From: Rhizobium sp. BK316 | GTDB taxonomy: Bacteria; Pseudomonadota; Alphaproteobacteria; Rhizobiales; Rhizobiaceae | DNA length: 64,000 bases | Assembly (NCBI RefSeq): GCF_014193695.1 | Contig: NZ_JACHZR010000005.1 | Coordinates: 1-64,000 of the forward strand | Direction: 5' to 3' | Shown here: piece by piece, positions 26,246-34,156 of the stretch | How the letters are laid out: each line of letters starts with the position of its first letter | Position numbering within the stretch: position 1 is the first letter of the stretch | Notes under the pieces: model-generated | The model's database searches: none | What the model was told of the DNA's origin: nothing | The model's input: only the letters and a program-made list of their open reading frames with translations | Made by a program: the position numbers and the translations under genes

Positions 26246-28161
26246 TCCGCCGCCTCCGGCACCATACCTGCCGCCGCCGAAAGCTCGATACGGAATACTG
26301 CCCCACCCTCCGGATGGTTGGAGACGGTCAGGCTGCCACCGAAATCCTTGATGATGTTGTAGGAGATGGAAAGCCCGAGCCCGAGCCCCTTGCCGACGCC
26401 TTTGGTAGTGAAGAAGGGATCGAAAATACGCTCCGTAATCGCCGGCGGCACGCCCGGCCCATGATCGCGTACGGTCAGGATCACCCTGCCCGTCTCTTCG
26501 GATGCCGAAACCTCGATACGCCGATCCTCCAACCCCTCGACCGCATCCGCCGCATTCGAGATCACATTGACCAGCACCTGCTGCAGACGCACCGAGCCGG
26601 CTTTGACCACCGGCGGCCGCGCCCCAAGATGCAGCCGGAGATCGGCATCAGCGGCCTTCAGCCGCCAGGCGATGATCTCCAGCGTGTCGCGGATCGCCTC
26701 GTCGAGCGGTACCGGACCGAGCTTCTCATTGGGCTTGCGCGCAAAATTGCGCAGGTGCCGGCTGATTGAGGCCATGCGGTCGATCAGCCCGCCGATGCGC
26801 TGGATATTATCCTGCGCTTCGGCAGTGCGGCCGCGCTCCAGCAGAACGGCGGCGCTGTCCGTATAAGTCTTGGCGGCGGCGAGCGGCTGGTTGAACTCAT
26901 GCGAGAGCGCCGCCGACATCTGCCCAAGCCCGGCAAGCTTGCCCGCCTGAATGAGATCGGCCTGTGTCTGGCGCAGTTGCTGCTCTGTCAGACGCCGCTC
27001 GGCGATCTCCTCCTCGATGCGGCTGTTGACGCGAGCAAGGTCGGCCGTACGCTCATCGACCCGCCGCTCCAGCTCGTTCTGCGCCTCGGCCTGCAATTGC
27101 AGGCGCTCCGCAAGCCGCATGCGTCGCTGCCGCAGAACGGCGAATGTAAGCGCGGCAATACACAGAACAAGGAAGACCACAACCAGTGCCGTGCGGGCCT
27201 GCGTCCGGATGGAACTCGTGTCCATCAGCACGTTCACCGTCCAGTCTTCGGCCGGCATGTAATGCGAAAGGACGAGATATTCGCTCTGCCTGCGATCGCC
27301 GGCGAGCGTCATCAGGTCATGATCCTCGAAGCGATGGCGGATGACCGGCAGCTCGACGAGCTTGGCATTGGCATAACGCCGCGATGCCTCGGTACGCGCC
27401 ACGCGATCTGCACTCAGGGGCAGAATCGCCCCGTAAAGCCAGTCCGGACTGTCAGACATGAAGATGATGCCCTCGGGATCGGAGACGAAGATACGGTACT
27501 CACCGCCGCTCCAGGAGGATTCGATCACATCGATATCCACCTTGAAGACGATGACGCCGCGGATTTCCCCTTCGACCCAGATCGGCGAAGAGAAATAATA
27601 GCCGCGCTTCAGCGAGGTCGTGCCGAGTGCGTAGAAGCGTGCATGATGCCCGCCGATCGCCTCCTGGAAATACGGTCGGTAGCTGAAGTTTTCACCGACG
27701 AAACTGCCGGGGTTGTCAAAATTGCTGGCGGCGATCGTCTCACCATCCGGCCGCACGACATAGATGTCGGAGGATTTCAGGAGCCCGTTGATTTCCTTTA
27801 GGTAGAGATTGGCATTGTCGCGCAGCGACCGATCATCCGGCCGGGTGACGAGATCCTTGATATCGTCGTGATCGGCGATCAGCGCAGGCAAGGCCTCGTA
27901 GCGGCTGAGATGGCCGCTAAGTGCGGAAACCGCAAGCCTGAGCGCCGTGCCCGCCTGCGCGGAGGCTTCACCCATATAGGCGCGCGTGGCGACCGCGCTC
28001 CCGTAATAGAAGAAAGCGAAAACAAGCAAGGGTGCAGCGCAGAGCGCCACAATGACACGATAGCGCGAAGACAGAGTCTTGCTCCTCCCTTTCCGCCTCC
28101 GCTCCCCGTGGAGGCATAAACCCGACGCTTCGAGTGTAATGAGCACGGTTAGGATTTCCAA
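26242..28161 (-). CDS. Sensor histidine kinase (DctB-like)
   Basis: An inner-membrane kinase of up to 639 aa. A first membrane helix (about 35-55) is followed by a periplasmic Cache/PDC-type sensor region of about 250 residues, a second helix near 320, a coiled coil, the H-box AALSHEFNQPLAAAKTYTDSA, the N-box NVISNAADAVEG, and the G boxes DHGPGVPP and GKGLGLGLSISYNI. The ORF opens with TTG at 28161. An unusual CTG at 28074, behind a strong GGGAGGAG site, is an alternative start. The partner of the adjacent DctD-like regulator. Confidence 0.9.
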   Translation of the reverse strand: MEILTVLITLEASGLCLHGERRRKGRSKTLSSRYRVIVALCAAPLLVFAFFYYGSAVATRAYMGEASAQAGTALRLAVSALSGHLSRYEALPALIADHDDIKDLVTRPDDRSLRDNANLYLKEINGLLKSSDIYVVRPDGETIAASNFDNPGSFVGENFSYRPYFQEAIGGHHARFYALGTTSLKRGYYFSSPIWVEGEIRGVIVFKVDIDVIESSWSGGEYRIFVSDPEGIIFMSDSPDWLYGAILPLSADRVARTEASRRYANAKLVELPVIRHRFEDHDLMTLAGDRRQSEYLVLSHYMPAEDWTVNVLMDTSSIRTQARTALVVVFLVLCIAALTFAVLRQRRMRLAERLQLQAEAQNELERRVDERTADLARVNSRIEEEIAERRLTEQQLRQTQADLIQAGKLAGLGQMSAALSHEFNQPLAAAKTYTDSAAVLLERGRTAEAQDNIQRIGGLIDRMASISRHLRNFARKPNEKLGPVPLDEAIRDTLEIIAWRLKAADADLRLHLGARPPVVKAGSVRLQQVLVNVISNAADAVEGLEDRRIEVSASEETGRVILTVRDHGPGVPPAITERIFDPFFTTKGVGKGLGLGLSISYNIIKDFGGSLTVSNHPEGGAVFRIELSAAAGMVPEAAE

Positions 28162-28174
28162 GAGGCGCCGAAAC

Positions 28175-28188
28175 TTGACACATGTCAG
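28175..28188. promoter_or_regulatory. Imperfect FNR/FixK-like box
   Basis: TTGACACATGTCAG differs in one base from the symmetric TTGAC-N4-GTCAA form. It lies about 45 bp upstream of the molybdopterin oxidoreductase start. Weak evidence. Confidence 0.25.
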
Positions 28189-28226
28189 GCGCGGATGTCT
28201 GATTGCTGCACCGCAAGGAGACCCTC

Positions 28227-28889
28227 ATGAGCGACGACCAGATCCCCGATGACAGCAAGCTCACGACGTCCAAGCGCCGCTGGGCGGCCGAGGGAAAATT
28301 TCTGACCGGTCGCATCAGCCGCCCGGAAACCGAGCGCCTGCCACCCGGCCAGCATCTGGTCAAAAACTGGCCGGTCCTCGACCTCGGCCAGCAACCGATC
28401 ATTGCCATCGATAGCTGGCGCCTGGAGGTTGGCGGCCTCGTCGAGACACCGCTGGACCTGAATTGGGCGGCCTTTCAGGCACTGGAGCAGAGCGCGATGG
28501 TCAGTGACATCCACTGCGTCACCACTTGGTCGCGTTACGATAATAAATGGAAGGGTGTTTCGACCCGCGACCTGCTCGATCTCGCCATGCCGAAAGCGGA
28601 AGCCGGTTACGTCATGCTGACCAGCTATGATGGCTATACGACCAATCTGCCGCTTTCCGATTTCGCTGCCGAAGACGCCATTCTCGCCACCGCATGGGAG
28701 GGCTTGCCGCTGACCCGCGATCACGGCGGACCGATGCGCCTCGTCGTGCCGCACCTTTATTTCTGGAAAAGCGCCAAATGGCTGCGCCGCATCGATCTGC
28801 TGCCGGCCGACAAGGCCGGCTTCTGGGAAAAGAACGGCTACCATATGTATGGCGATCCGTGGCGCGAGCAGCGCTATTCGGAAGACTGA
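28227..28889 (+). CDS. Molybdopterin-dependent oxidoreductase (sulfite oxidase fold)
   Basis: A 220-aa protein of the oxidoreductase molybdopterin-binding superfamily (sulfite oxidase/YedY fold). The molybdenum-ligating Cys is C97 in VSDIHCVTTWSRYDNKW, and TSYDGYTTNLPLSD with DHGGPMRLVVPHLYFWKSAKW forms the cofactor site. No Tat signal is present, so unlike MsrP/YedY it looks cytoplasmic. The ATG follows AAGGAG; the frame opens 8 codons earlier, but without a site. Electron partner and substrate are unknown. Confidence 0.87.
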   Translation: MSDDQIPDDSKLTTSKRRWAAEGKFLTGRISRPETERLPPGQHLVKNWPVLDLGQQPIIAIDSWRLEVGGLVETPLDLNWAAFQALEQSAMVSDIHCVTTWSRYDNKWKGVSTRDLLDLAMPKAEAGYVMLTSYDGYTTNLPLSDFAAEDAILATAWEGLPLTRDHGGPMRLVVPHLYFWKSAKWLRRIDLLPADKAGFWEKNGYHMYGDPWREQRYSED

Positions 28890-29479
28890 AGCCGAAGAGA
28901 CCGCGTGACCGCAAAGACGCCTAAGGCGAGGATCGCTGCCAATCCGCTCAGCGAAGCCATGCTCGCCGGATGCAGCGGGATTTCACTCCAGCGCGGACCT
29001 ACCACATCGGCGGTATTGAAACCTTCTCCACTGAAGCGGCAGGTTACCAGTGAAAGGCCGCGCCTGACCATGTCGGCATCGACGTCCGATGCAATCTCCC
29101 CTGCCGCAGCCGCCTCCTGCGGCATGTCGCGCAATGACATGAGCACCGCCTTTGTCGCGGCGAGATAGGCATGCGCGCATTCGTTGAACGGGCTCTCTTC
29201 ATCCGTCACGCTGCCCGGTACCCCACCCCAGAGACAGTAGGAATACTGGATTTCGGCATAGTTCAGCACGCGCCGAAAAGGCTCGCTGGTATCCATTGCC
29301 CTTGAGGCGAGAGCCATAATGCGCGTGTGATAATCGGAAATGACCGCCATCTCGCCGTGAGAGATCTCAGGTACCGGCAGGCCGGCATGGCTGCCCTCGC
29401 CGCTGCGACTGTGCGCAGATGCAATGCCCGCGGTCAGCAGGGCAAGGCCGAAACAGATGGAATGCAACGCGATTTTCAT
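28874..29479 (-). CDS. Exported membrane-anchored protein of unknown function, downstream of cbtA
   Basis: A 201-aa protein with a signal peptide ending near GIASA, a periplasmic body and a C-terminal membrane helix (LSGLAAILALGVFAVT) with a short basic tail. The N-terminal part is His-rich (HSRSGEGSHAG, EISHGE, DYHTR), and three Cys occur in YCLWGG, ECAHAY and TCRFSG. It lies 87 bp after cbtA in the same direction behind a cobalamin riboswitch, which suggests a link to cobalt uptake or handling. No family recognised. A TTG at 29491 is a less likely start. Confidence 0.7.
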   Translation of the reverse strand: MKIALHSICFGLALLTAGIASAHSRSGEGSHAGLPVPEISHGEMAVISDYHTRIMALASRAMDTSEPFRRVLNYAEIQYSYCLWGGVPGSVTDEESPFNECAHAYLAATKAVLMSLRDMPQEAAAAGEIASDVDADMVRRGLSLVTCRFSGEGFNTADVVGPRWSEIPLHPASMASLSGLAAILALGVFAVTRSLRLQSSE

Positions 29480-29566
29480 AAGACGCCCCAACGTCTCGAT
29501 ACGGCTAACCGCGAGCCGACAGGCCCATGAGAAAAGAGGGAGCTGTCGAAACCCCTCCCTGCCATC

Positions 29567-30301
29567 CTATCGATAAGCCGAACGAAACCCGGTCCTCACC
29601 CCGAGGCGCCTCTCCGCCAGCGCGCCGAAGCCAAGGCCGAGCACCGACCAGAGGATCATGTGCATAGCGATCGTCGTCGTGCGAAAGCGCCACAGTAACA
29701 TGGCCGAGAAATTCTCCGGCACTTCGTTGACCGGCGGCAGCAGATATTCCACGAGGCCTATGAAGACGATGAAGAGAACGCCGGCAATGATCGCCGCATT
29801 CCAGGCGCCGTAGTTCGACGTCAGCCGTCGCGCGAGAGCAATTGCTGCAACCATCGAGGCCATGGAAACGACGATCATCAGGAAGAACAGCTCGGTGCGA
29901 ACGCTGATCGTATCCGAGTTGCCGACAGCCGGCGGATTGGCTGGATATTTGATTGCCGGAACAATGTCGATAGCGACGAAAGCAGCGGCCGCGATGACGG
30001 CAGAAGTGCCGCGTGCCGAAAGGCTGCTGAAGCGGCCCTGCACGAAAGCGAAGACAAGCGCGAATAGCCCGCCAACGGCGACACTATAAGCTATGACACC
30101 GGTAAAGAGGCCAGAGCCTGCCTGTGTGGCACGGCTGACGATTTCTGGTTCGGCTGCCGCGCCGGCTGCCTGCGATGTAGCCTCTTCAAAGGCAATGGCC
30201 GCATCGACGAGCGGCTCCCCGAAAAAACGCGCGAAGGCAAAAACCAAGATGCCAGCAATCAGGCCCGCGACCATACCGCGGAGCAGAAGATTTCCAACCA
30301 T
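29567..30301 (-). CDS. cbtA: Cobalt transporter subunit CbtA
   Basis: A 244-aa membrane protein with about five to six helices, starting MVGNLLLRGMVAGLIAGILV. CbtA is a predicted cobalt transporter component found with CbtB under cobalamin-riboswitch control. Conserved acidic/His positions occur in the loops (PFARFFGEP-like start and LVEYLLPPVNEVPENF). It starts 13 bp after cbtB. I reject the in-frame ATG 23 codons upstream because it lies inside cbtB. Confidence 0.88.
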   Translation of the reverse strand: MVGNLLLRGMVAGLIAGILVFAFARFFGEPLVDAAIAFEEATSQAAGAAAEPEIVSRATQAGSGLFTGVIAYSVAVGGLFALVFAFVQGRFSSLSARGTSAVIAAAAFVAIDIVPAIKYPANPPAVGNSDTISVRTELFFLMIVVSMASMVAAIALARRLTSNYGAWNAAIIAGVLFIVFIGLVEYLLPPVNEVPENFSAMLLWRFRTTTIAMHMILWSVLGLGFGALAERRLGVRTGFRSAYR

Positions 30302-30314
30302 GTGAGGACCTCCC

Positions 30315-30524
30315 TTAGTGGCAGGGGAAGCCGAGAAGATGGCGGGCGTCGTGCACGAATTCGTGCACATACATGCCGTTGAAGAGCGCCATTGCGCCCT
30401 CTTCAGTACCGACGAAATAGATGGCGATGAGCATCAGCAGGCCGCCGAAGATTGCCCAAGGCAGGATCTGGCCTACGGGGATCGGCGCGGGTGACGCGAT
30501 GGGCGCGAAAGTGGTGTCAGACAT
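30315..30524 (-). CDS. cbtB: Cobalt transporter subunit CbtB
   Basis: A 69-aa protein with one membrane helix (ILPWAIFGGLLMLIAIYFVG) and a C-terminal His cluster (HEFVHDARHLLGFPCH) expected to bind metal, the hallmark of CbtB. The ATG at 30524 has AGGAGGAATAT upstream. The frame extends upstream, but that part covers the riboswitch and is not coding. First gene behind the riboswitch. Confidence 0.88.
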   Translation of the reverse strand: MSDTTFAPIASPAPIPVGQILPWAIFGGLLMLIAIYFVGTEEGAMALFNGMYVHEFVHDARHLLGFPCH

Positions 30525-30564
30525 ATATTCCTCCTGGAATGACGCGTTCAGTCGAAAATCGTGT

Positions 30565-30672
30565 GTGCAGTAGGGTCTGACTTCCAACGCGAAGAATTTC
30601 GACACGCTGGTCACAGTGGCGCGACCGCGCCGGACTTTCACCGGCTTCCAAACCCGCAACGTCACGGTTATA
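30565..30672 (-). promoter_or_regulatory. Cobalamin riboswitch (compact variant)
   Basis: On the minus strand the conserved core reads GGAAGCCGGTGAAAGTCC, then the inner element CGCGCCACTGTGA, a small hairpin (CCAGCG to CGTTGG), and AGTCAGACCC at the 3' side. It lacks the peripheral domain of long class I cobalamin riboswitches, so it resembles the shorter class II type. It ends about 40 bp before the cbtB start and should repress cbtBA when cobalamin is plentiful. Confidence 0.88.
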
Positions 30673-30755
30673 TCTTTTCGTCAAAGAGACTGTCAACGAA
30701 ACTTCATATGCGGGGCGGCGGCCATCCCGCCCTGTCTCCGGAGGGCGCGCGTAAT

Positions 30756-31301
30756 ATGACCACCCGGCTCACATGGATAAACCACGGCGCCACGGCGGCA
30801 AATCGCACCGCCTCCTTTCCGGTCGATGAGCCACTGGAGGAAAAGACCCTGGGCGAGGCCGCGATGCCGACACCAGGAAGGGCGGACAGGGTTTTTACGA
30901 GCCCGGCGTTGCGCGCCCGGCAGACGGCCGAGATGCTGGGTTTCGAAGCGACCGTTGCGCCGTCTCTGCGAGATTGCGACTACGGCCGCTGGGCCGGCAG
31001 GCCGCTCATGAGCCTTCACTCCGAAGAGCCCGAAAATCTTGCTCTCTGGATATCGGATCCCGAAGCCGCCCCCCACGAGGGCGAGAGCCTGCAACAGCTT
31101 GGCAGGCGCGTCACCGGCTGGATGAATGAGGAAATGCCGCTCGGCGGCCGTGTCATCGCGGTTACCCATGCAGCCGTCATCCGCGCTGCGATCCTGAATG
31201 TGCTGAAGGCACCGCCGGCCGCCTTCTGGACGATCGATATCCAGCCGCTCGGCATGGCGCGCATGACGCACGACGGCCGCCGTTGGTCGCTGCGTTTCTG
31301 A
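30756..31301 (+). CDS. Histidine phosphatase family protein (CobC/PhoE-like, altered RHG motif)
   Basis: A 181-aa phosphoglycerate-mutase-fold protein. The usual N-terminal RHG triad reads NHG (LTWINHGATAANR), while the second Arg (SPALRARQTAEML) and the second catalytic His (VIAVTHAAVIRAA) are present. It is divergent from the cbtBA riboswitch, which suggests a role near cobalamin metabolism (compare CobC, alpha-ribazole phosphatase). The Arg loss may change activity. The ATG at 30756 is chosen from the start of homology. Confidence 0.75.
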   Translation: MTTRLTWINHGATAANRTASFPVDEPLEEKTLGEAAMPTPGRADRVFTSPALRARQTAEMLGFEATVAPSLRDCDYGRWAGRPLMSLHSEEPENLALWISDPEAAPHEGESLQQLGRRVTGWMNEEMPLGGRVIAVTHAAVIRAAILNVLKAPPAAFWTIDIQPLGMARMTHDGRRWSLRF

Positions 31302-31401
31302 ACATTCCTCGTAAATTAGTCCAGCCTTACACAAGCAAACGCGGTCATACATATTGGACCCGGAATTCCGGGCTCTACGTCCTTCCCCGAGGAGACGAAA
31401 A

Positions 31402-31521
31402 ATGACCTATGACTGGAGTGGGGAGCGTACGCGGCGTCTGCGCATCGTGCGTGTCACAACTGTTGTCGCCGTTCTCGTCGGCGTAATGATCAGCCTACCA
31501 TTGCTGATCAACGTCGCCTGA
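31402..31521 (+). CDS. Small single-helix membrane protein (39 aa)
   Basis: A short gene with a strong ribosome binding site (GAGGAGA at 31389-31395). The product has a basic N-terminus (SGERTRRLRIVRV) followed by one membrane helix (TTVVAVLVGVMISLPLLINV) reaching almost to the end. A hairpin resembling a terminator follows. Unknown function. Confidence 0.6.
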   Translation: MTYDWSGERTRRLRIVRVTTVVAVLVGVMISLPLLINVA

Positions 31522-31536
31522 AAGTCAGAGTACGTC

Positions 31537-31567
31537 AAAGGCGGGCGCGCTGCGGCCGCTCGCCTTT
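31537..31567 (+). terminator. Probable terminator after the 39-aa gene
   Basis: AAAGGCG pairs with CGCCTTT around an inner GC-rich stem, followed by CTCTTT. It is moderately convincing because the T-tract is interrupted. Confidence 0.5.
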
Positions 31568-31638
31568 CTCTTTGCCGATCTTATTGCTGGACCTGAGTGA
31601 CCGAGACGAACGCGCTGAGCAGGCGAGGGGCCGGCGGA

Positions 31639-31992
31639 TCAGTGTTTGCTGCCCTTTGGTATTGCGGTGTGGGTGATCGAGACCGGATCGCTGGCGGGAA
31701 AAGTGCCTTCCAGTCCCTCGTCCAGTTGCTCTTCCATCTCCTCCTCGTCACCCCGCGAACGAGCGTTTCCTAACCCGGCTGGTCGCTCGTTATCGCCCTC
31801 GCGGATTGGCGCGGTGGCGAAGCGCCTCATAACCTCTCTCGCCTTTTCCACCGCATTCAGCCGGTTCAATTGCTGGCCGCGATCACTCTTGATCTGCACG
31901 GAGACGACTTCGCCACCGTCGCCCACGAATTCAACCGTAAAACCGCCTTTGCTGCCATAGGCGGGGATGACCTGGGTGCCGACAAGTTGCAT
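31639..31992 (-). CDS. Hypothetical protein with acidic C-terminal segment
   Basis: A 117-aa protein. The N-terminal half (QVIPAYGSKGGFTVEFVGDG) looks like a small beta domain, followed by a basic helix (LNRLNAVEKAREVMRRF) and an acidic tail ending LDEGLEGTFPASDPVS, a motif seen at the ends of many short rhizobial proteins. The ATG at 31992 has AGAGAGGA upstream; the 17 codons before it are unlikely to be coding. Function unknown. Confidence 0.65.
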   Translation of the reverse strand: MQLVGTQVIPAYGSKGGFTVEFVGDGGEVVSVQIKSDRGQQLNRLNAVEKAREVMRRFATAPIREGDNERPAGLGNARSRGDEEEMEEQLDEGLEGTFPASDPVSITHTAIPKGSKH

Positions 31993-32052
31993 GGGATCGT
32001 CCTCTCTCGTGAACAGTCCCGGAAAACGGCTTGAGCAGCGCATTGGTTCCGC

Positions 32053-32181
32053 TCAGGACGGCCGGGTGCAATCAACTTTCAGCTCCAGTTCGGCCGGCAC
32101 GTGCTTTGCCCCTTCCACGGCCGCGAAAAGGTCGGGAAAATCGAACGGCAGATCGCCGGGAGCCGTGACATCCGGGTGCAT
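32053..32181 (-). CDS. Possible small protein (42 aa)
   Basis: A short frame with third-position GC typical of this genome (MHPDVTAPGDLPFDFPDLFA start, acidic). A stop codon lies 6 bp before the ATG, so the start is fixed if it is coding. There is no clear ribosome binding site, so it may be chance. Confidence 0.3.
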   Translation of the reverse strand: MHPDVTAPGDLPFDFPDLFAAVEGAKHVPAELELKVDCTRPS

Positions 32182-32388
32182 CCGTTAGAAGGCATAAAGC
32201 GGCTAGCGGACAAAGGTTTGAAATTGCTGGAAAAATTCGATGTCTCTTGCGCCATATCAAAGGCTGTACGGCACGAAAGGCGTGCTCGTTTTCGATGAAA
32301 GTGCGACCGAATGCGTAGCATGTTCTCCAACAATTCGCCTCCAGGTTTCAATAAACATTTCAGACTTTCATGATATTTCCGCCGCGGG

Positions 32389-33978
32389 ATGGAGATGGAG
32401 AAGCTGATGCCAGAATTCTTCAGGACCAGGGCGGGAAGGCAATGTCTGACGATCATGGCGCTCGGTGCAGCGCTATGGATTTCAGGCGCCCTGCTGGATG
32501 TCGATAGCTGGCTCGTCAGCTTCATGAGCAACTTCGAGGACTACGGCGCCGACAAGTTTGTGCTCGCCCTCGGCATCGCCGGCGCGATGAGTTTCATCTA
32601 TTCCGTGTTGCGCATTGCCGATCTTCGCAAGGAGATGCTGCTTCGCGATGCCGCCCAGGCCCGCGCCGACTGGATTGCCACCCACGACCATCTGACCAAG
32701 CTTCCGAACCGCTACGCCTTCGAACGTAAGATTCTGCCCAAGATTACCGACAAGGAGGGCAATATTCCCGACGAGGCAAGGAACAACGTCACGATCTTCT
32801 CCGTCGATCTCGATGGTTTCAAGAAAGTCAACGATCTCGTTGGCCACAAAGGCGGCGATGTCCTGCTGGTCGAAGTGGCCAAGCGCATCTGCGCGCTGGG
32901 TAATGCCGATTGCGTCTACCGCTTCGGTGGCGATGAATTCATCATCATCGCCCTCGGCATGACCGCGGCGCGGGAGGAATGGTTTGCCAAAGTGCTCATC
33001 CAGGCGGTCACACGCCCCATCCTGATCGACGGTTTTGCCGTCGAGGTCGGCGCCAGTGTAGGCTACGACCGCTGGAGCGAAGGCGCAGAGCCGCTGGAGG
33101 ACGCTGCACACCGCGCCGACCTTGCCATGTATGAGGCAAAATCGCGCGGCCCCAATCATCAACTGGTCTTCGAACCGTCCATGCAGGACAAAGTAGCGGA
33201 ACGCGCATCGCTGGAGACCAAGCTGCGTGGCGCCATTCAGAACAAGGCGATCAAGACCCACTACCAGCCGCTGATCGATCTCAGAAGCGGCAGCGTCTGC
33301 GGCTTCGAGGCACTGGCACGATGGACCGACGAAGACGGCATGAATATTCCGCCTCCGGTCTTCATCGGCATCGCCGAAGAAACCGGCATGATCACCGAAC
33401 TGTTCGAAAACCTCCTCACCCAAGCCTGCAGCGATGCGCTTGCCTGGCCTGATCACGTCAGGCTTTCGTTCAACGTGTCGCCTGTGCAGATGGAGGACAA
33501 ACTGCTTGCCTCGCGCATCCTCAAGGTGCTCGCGGCAAGTCGCCTGCCTGCCAGACGGCTGGAGGTGGAAATCACCGAAAACGCGCTGATCCAGGATCCG
33601 GCGATCGCCGCCCATATTCTCGATGAACTGCATGAGGCGGGCGTACAGATCGCGCTCGATGATTTCGGCACGGGCTATTCGAGCCTTGCGCAGCTTGCCC
33701 GTTACCGTTTCGACAAGATCAAGATCGACAAGAGCTTCATCGCCACCTGCCGGGAAGACGAGAAGCAGGAAAAAATCGTCCGCGCCATGCTTGCTCTCGG
33801 AAAAAGTCTCAACATCAAGACGACGGCGGAAGGTGTCGAGGAACATGCCCAGTTCGCCTATCTGCTGCAGCTTGGCTGCGACATCGGCCAGGGCTATCTC
33901 TTCGGCAAGGCGATGCCCGCCGCAGAGGCGGGCATCTTCATCGAAAGTCAAATTGCCAGCCTGGCCTCCACGGCCTGA
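32389..33978 (+). CDS. Membrane-anchored GGDEF-EAL cyclic-di-GMP protein
   Basis: A 529-aa protein with two N-terminal membrane helices (about 18-36 and 55-75), then a diguanylate cyclase domain and a phosphodiesterase domain. The cyclase active site is intact (YRFGGDEFIII), as are key phosphodiesterase motifs (FEALARW, ITENALIQDP, DDFGTGYSSL, KIDKSF, TAEGVE). Both activities are therefore possible, making or degrading c-di-GMP at the inner membrane. No recognisable sensor domain is present, only a short periplasmic loop. Stand-alone gene. Confidence 0.92.
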   Translation: MEMEKLMPEFFRTRAGRQCLTIMALGAALWISGALLDVDSWLVSFMSNFEDYGADKFVLALGIAGAMSFIYSVLRIADLRKEMLLRDAAQARADWIATHDHLTKLPNRYAFERKILPKITDKEGNIPDEARNNVTIFSVDLDGFKKVNDLVGHKGGDVLLVEVAKRICALGNADCVYRFGGDEFIIIALGMTAAREEWFAKVLIQAVTRPILIDGFAVEVGASVGYDRWSEGAEPLEDAAHRADLAMYEAKSRGPNHQLVFEPSMQDKVAERASLETKLRGAIQNKAIKTHYQPLIDLRSGSVCGFEALARWTDEDGMNIPPPVFIGIAEETGMITELFENLLTQACSDALAWPDHVRLSFNVSPVQMEDKLLASRILKVLAASRLPARRLEVEITENALIQDPAIAAHILDELHEAGVQIALDDFGTGYSSLAQLARYRFDKIKIDKSFIATCREDEKQEKIVRAMLALGKSLNIKTTAEGVEEHAQFAYLLQLGCDIGQGYLFGKAMPAAEAGIFIESQIASLASTA

Positions 33979-33982
33979 ACCT

Positions 33983-34074
33983 GAGCAATTCCAGCAGCAA
34001 AAGTGCGCGGCCAGCGACGCGTCATCCCTCGCCTGACGCCTTCCGGGGACTGGATCGACAACCAAAAATTGCTC
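33983..34074. repeat. Degenerate rhizobial intergenic repeat
   Basis: An 8-bp inverted repeat (GAGCAATT/AATTGCTC) bounds this stretch. Its left end AATTCCAGCAGCAAAAGT matches AATTCCAGCAAAAGT at 38416-38430 apart from a 3-bp insertion. It resembles a repeat commonly seen between rhizobial genes; this is recalled, not searched. Confidence 0.4.
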
Positions 34075-34156
34075 GCCCGGACAGAAGAGGCTTCCCACCT
34101 GACGCGATGACGCTAAGTTCGTTCATCGTCACGATTGCCGGGGAGCATCAAGCAAC

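Noticed and set aside
30525..30665. N-terminal extension of the cbtB frame
   Set aside because: It covers the cobalamin riboswitch. The ATG at 30524 has a strong ribosome binding site and begins the CbtB sequence.
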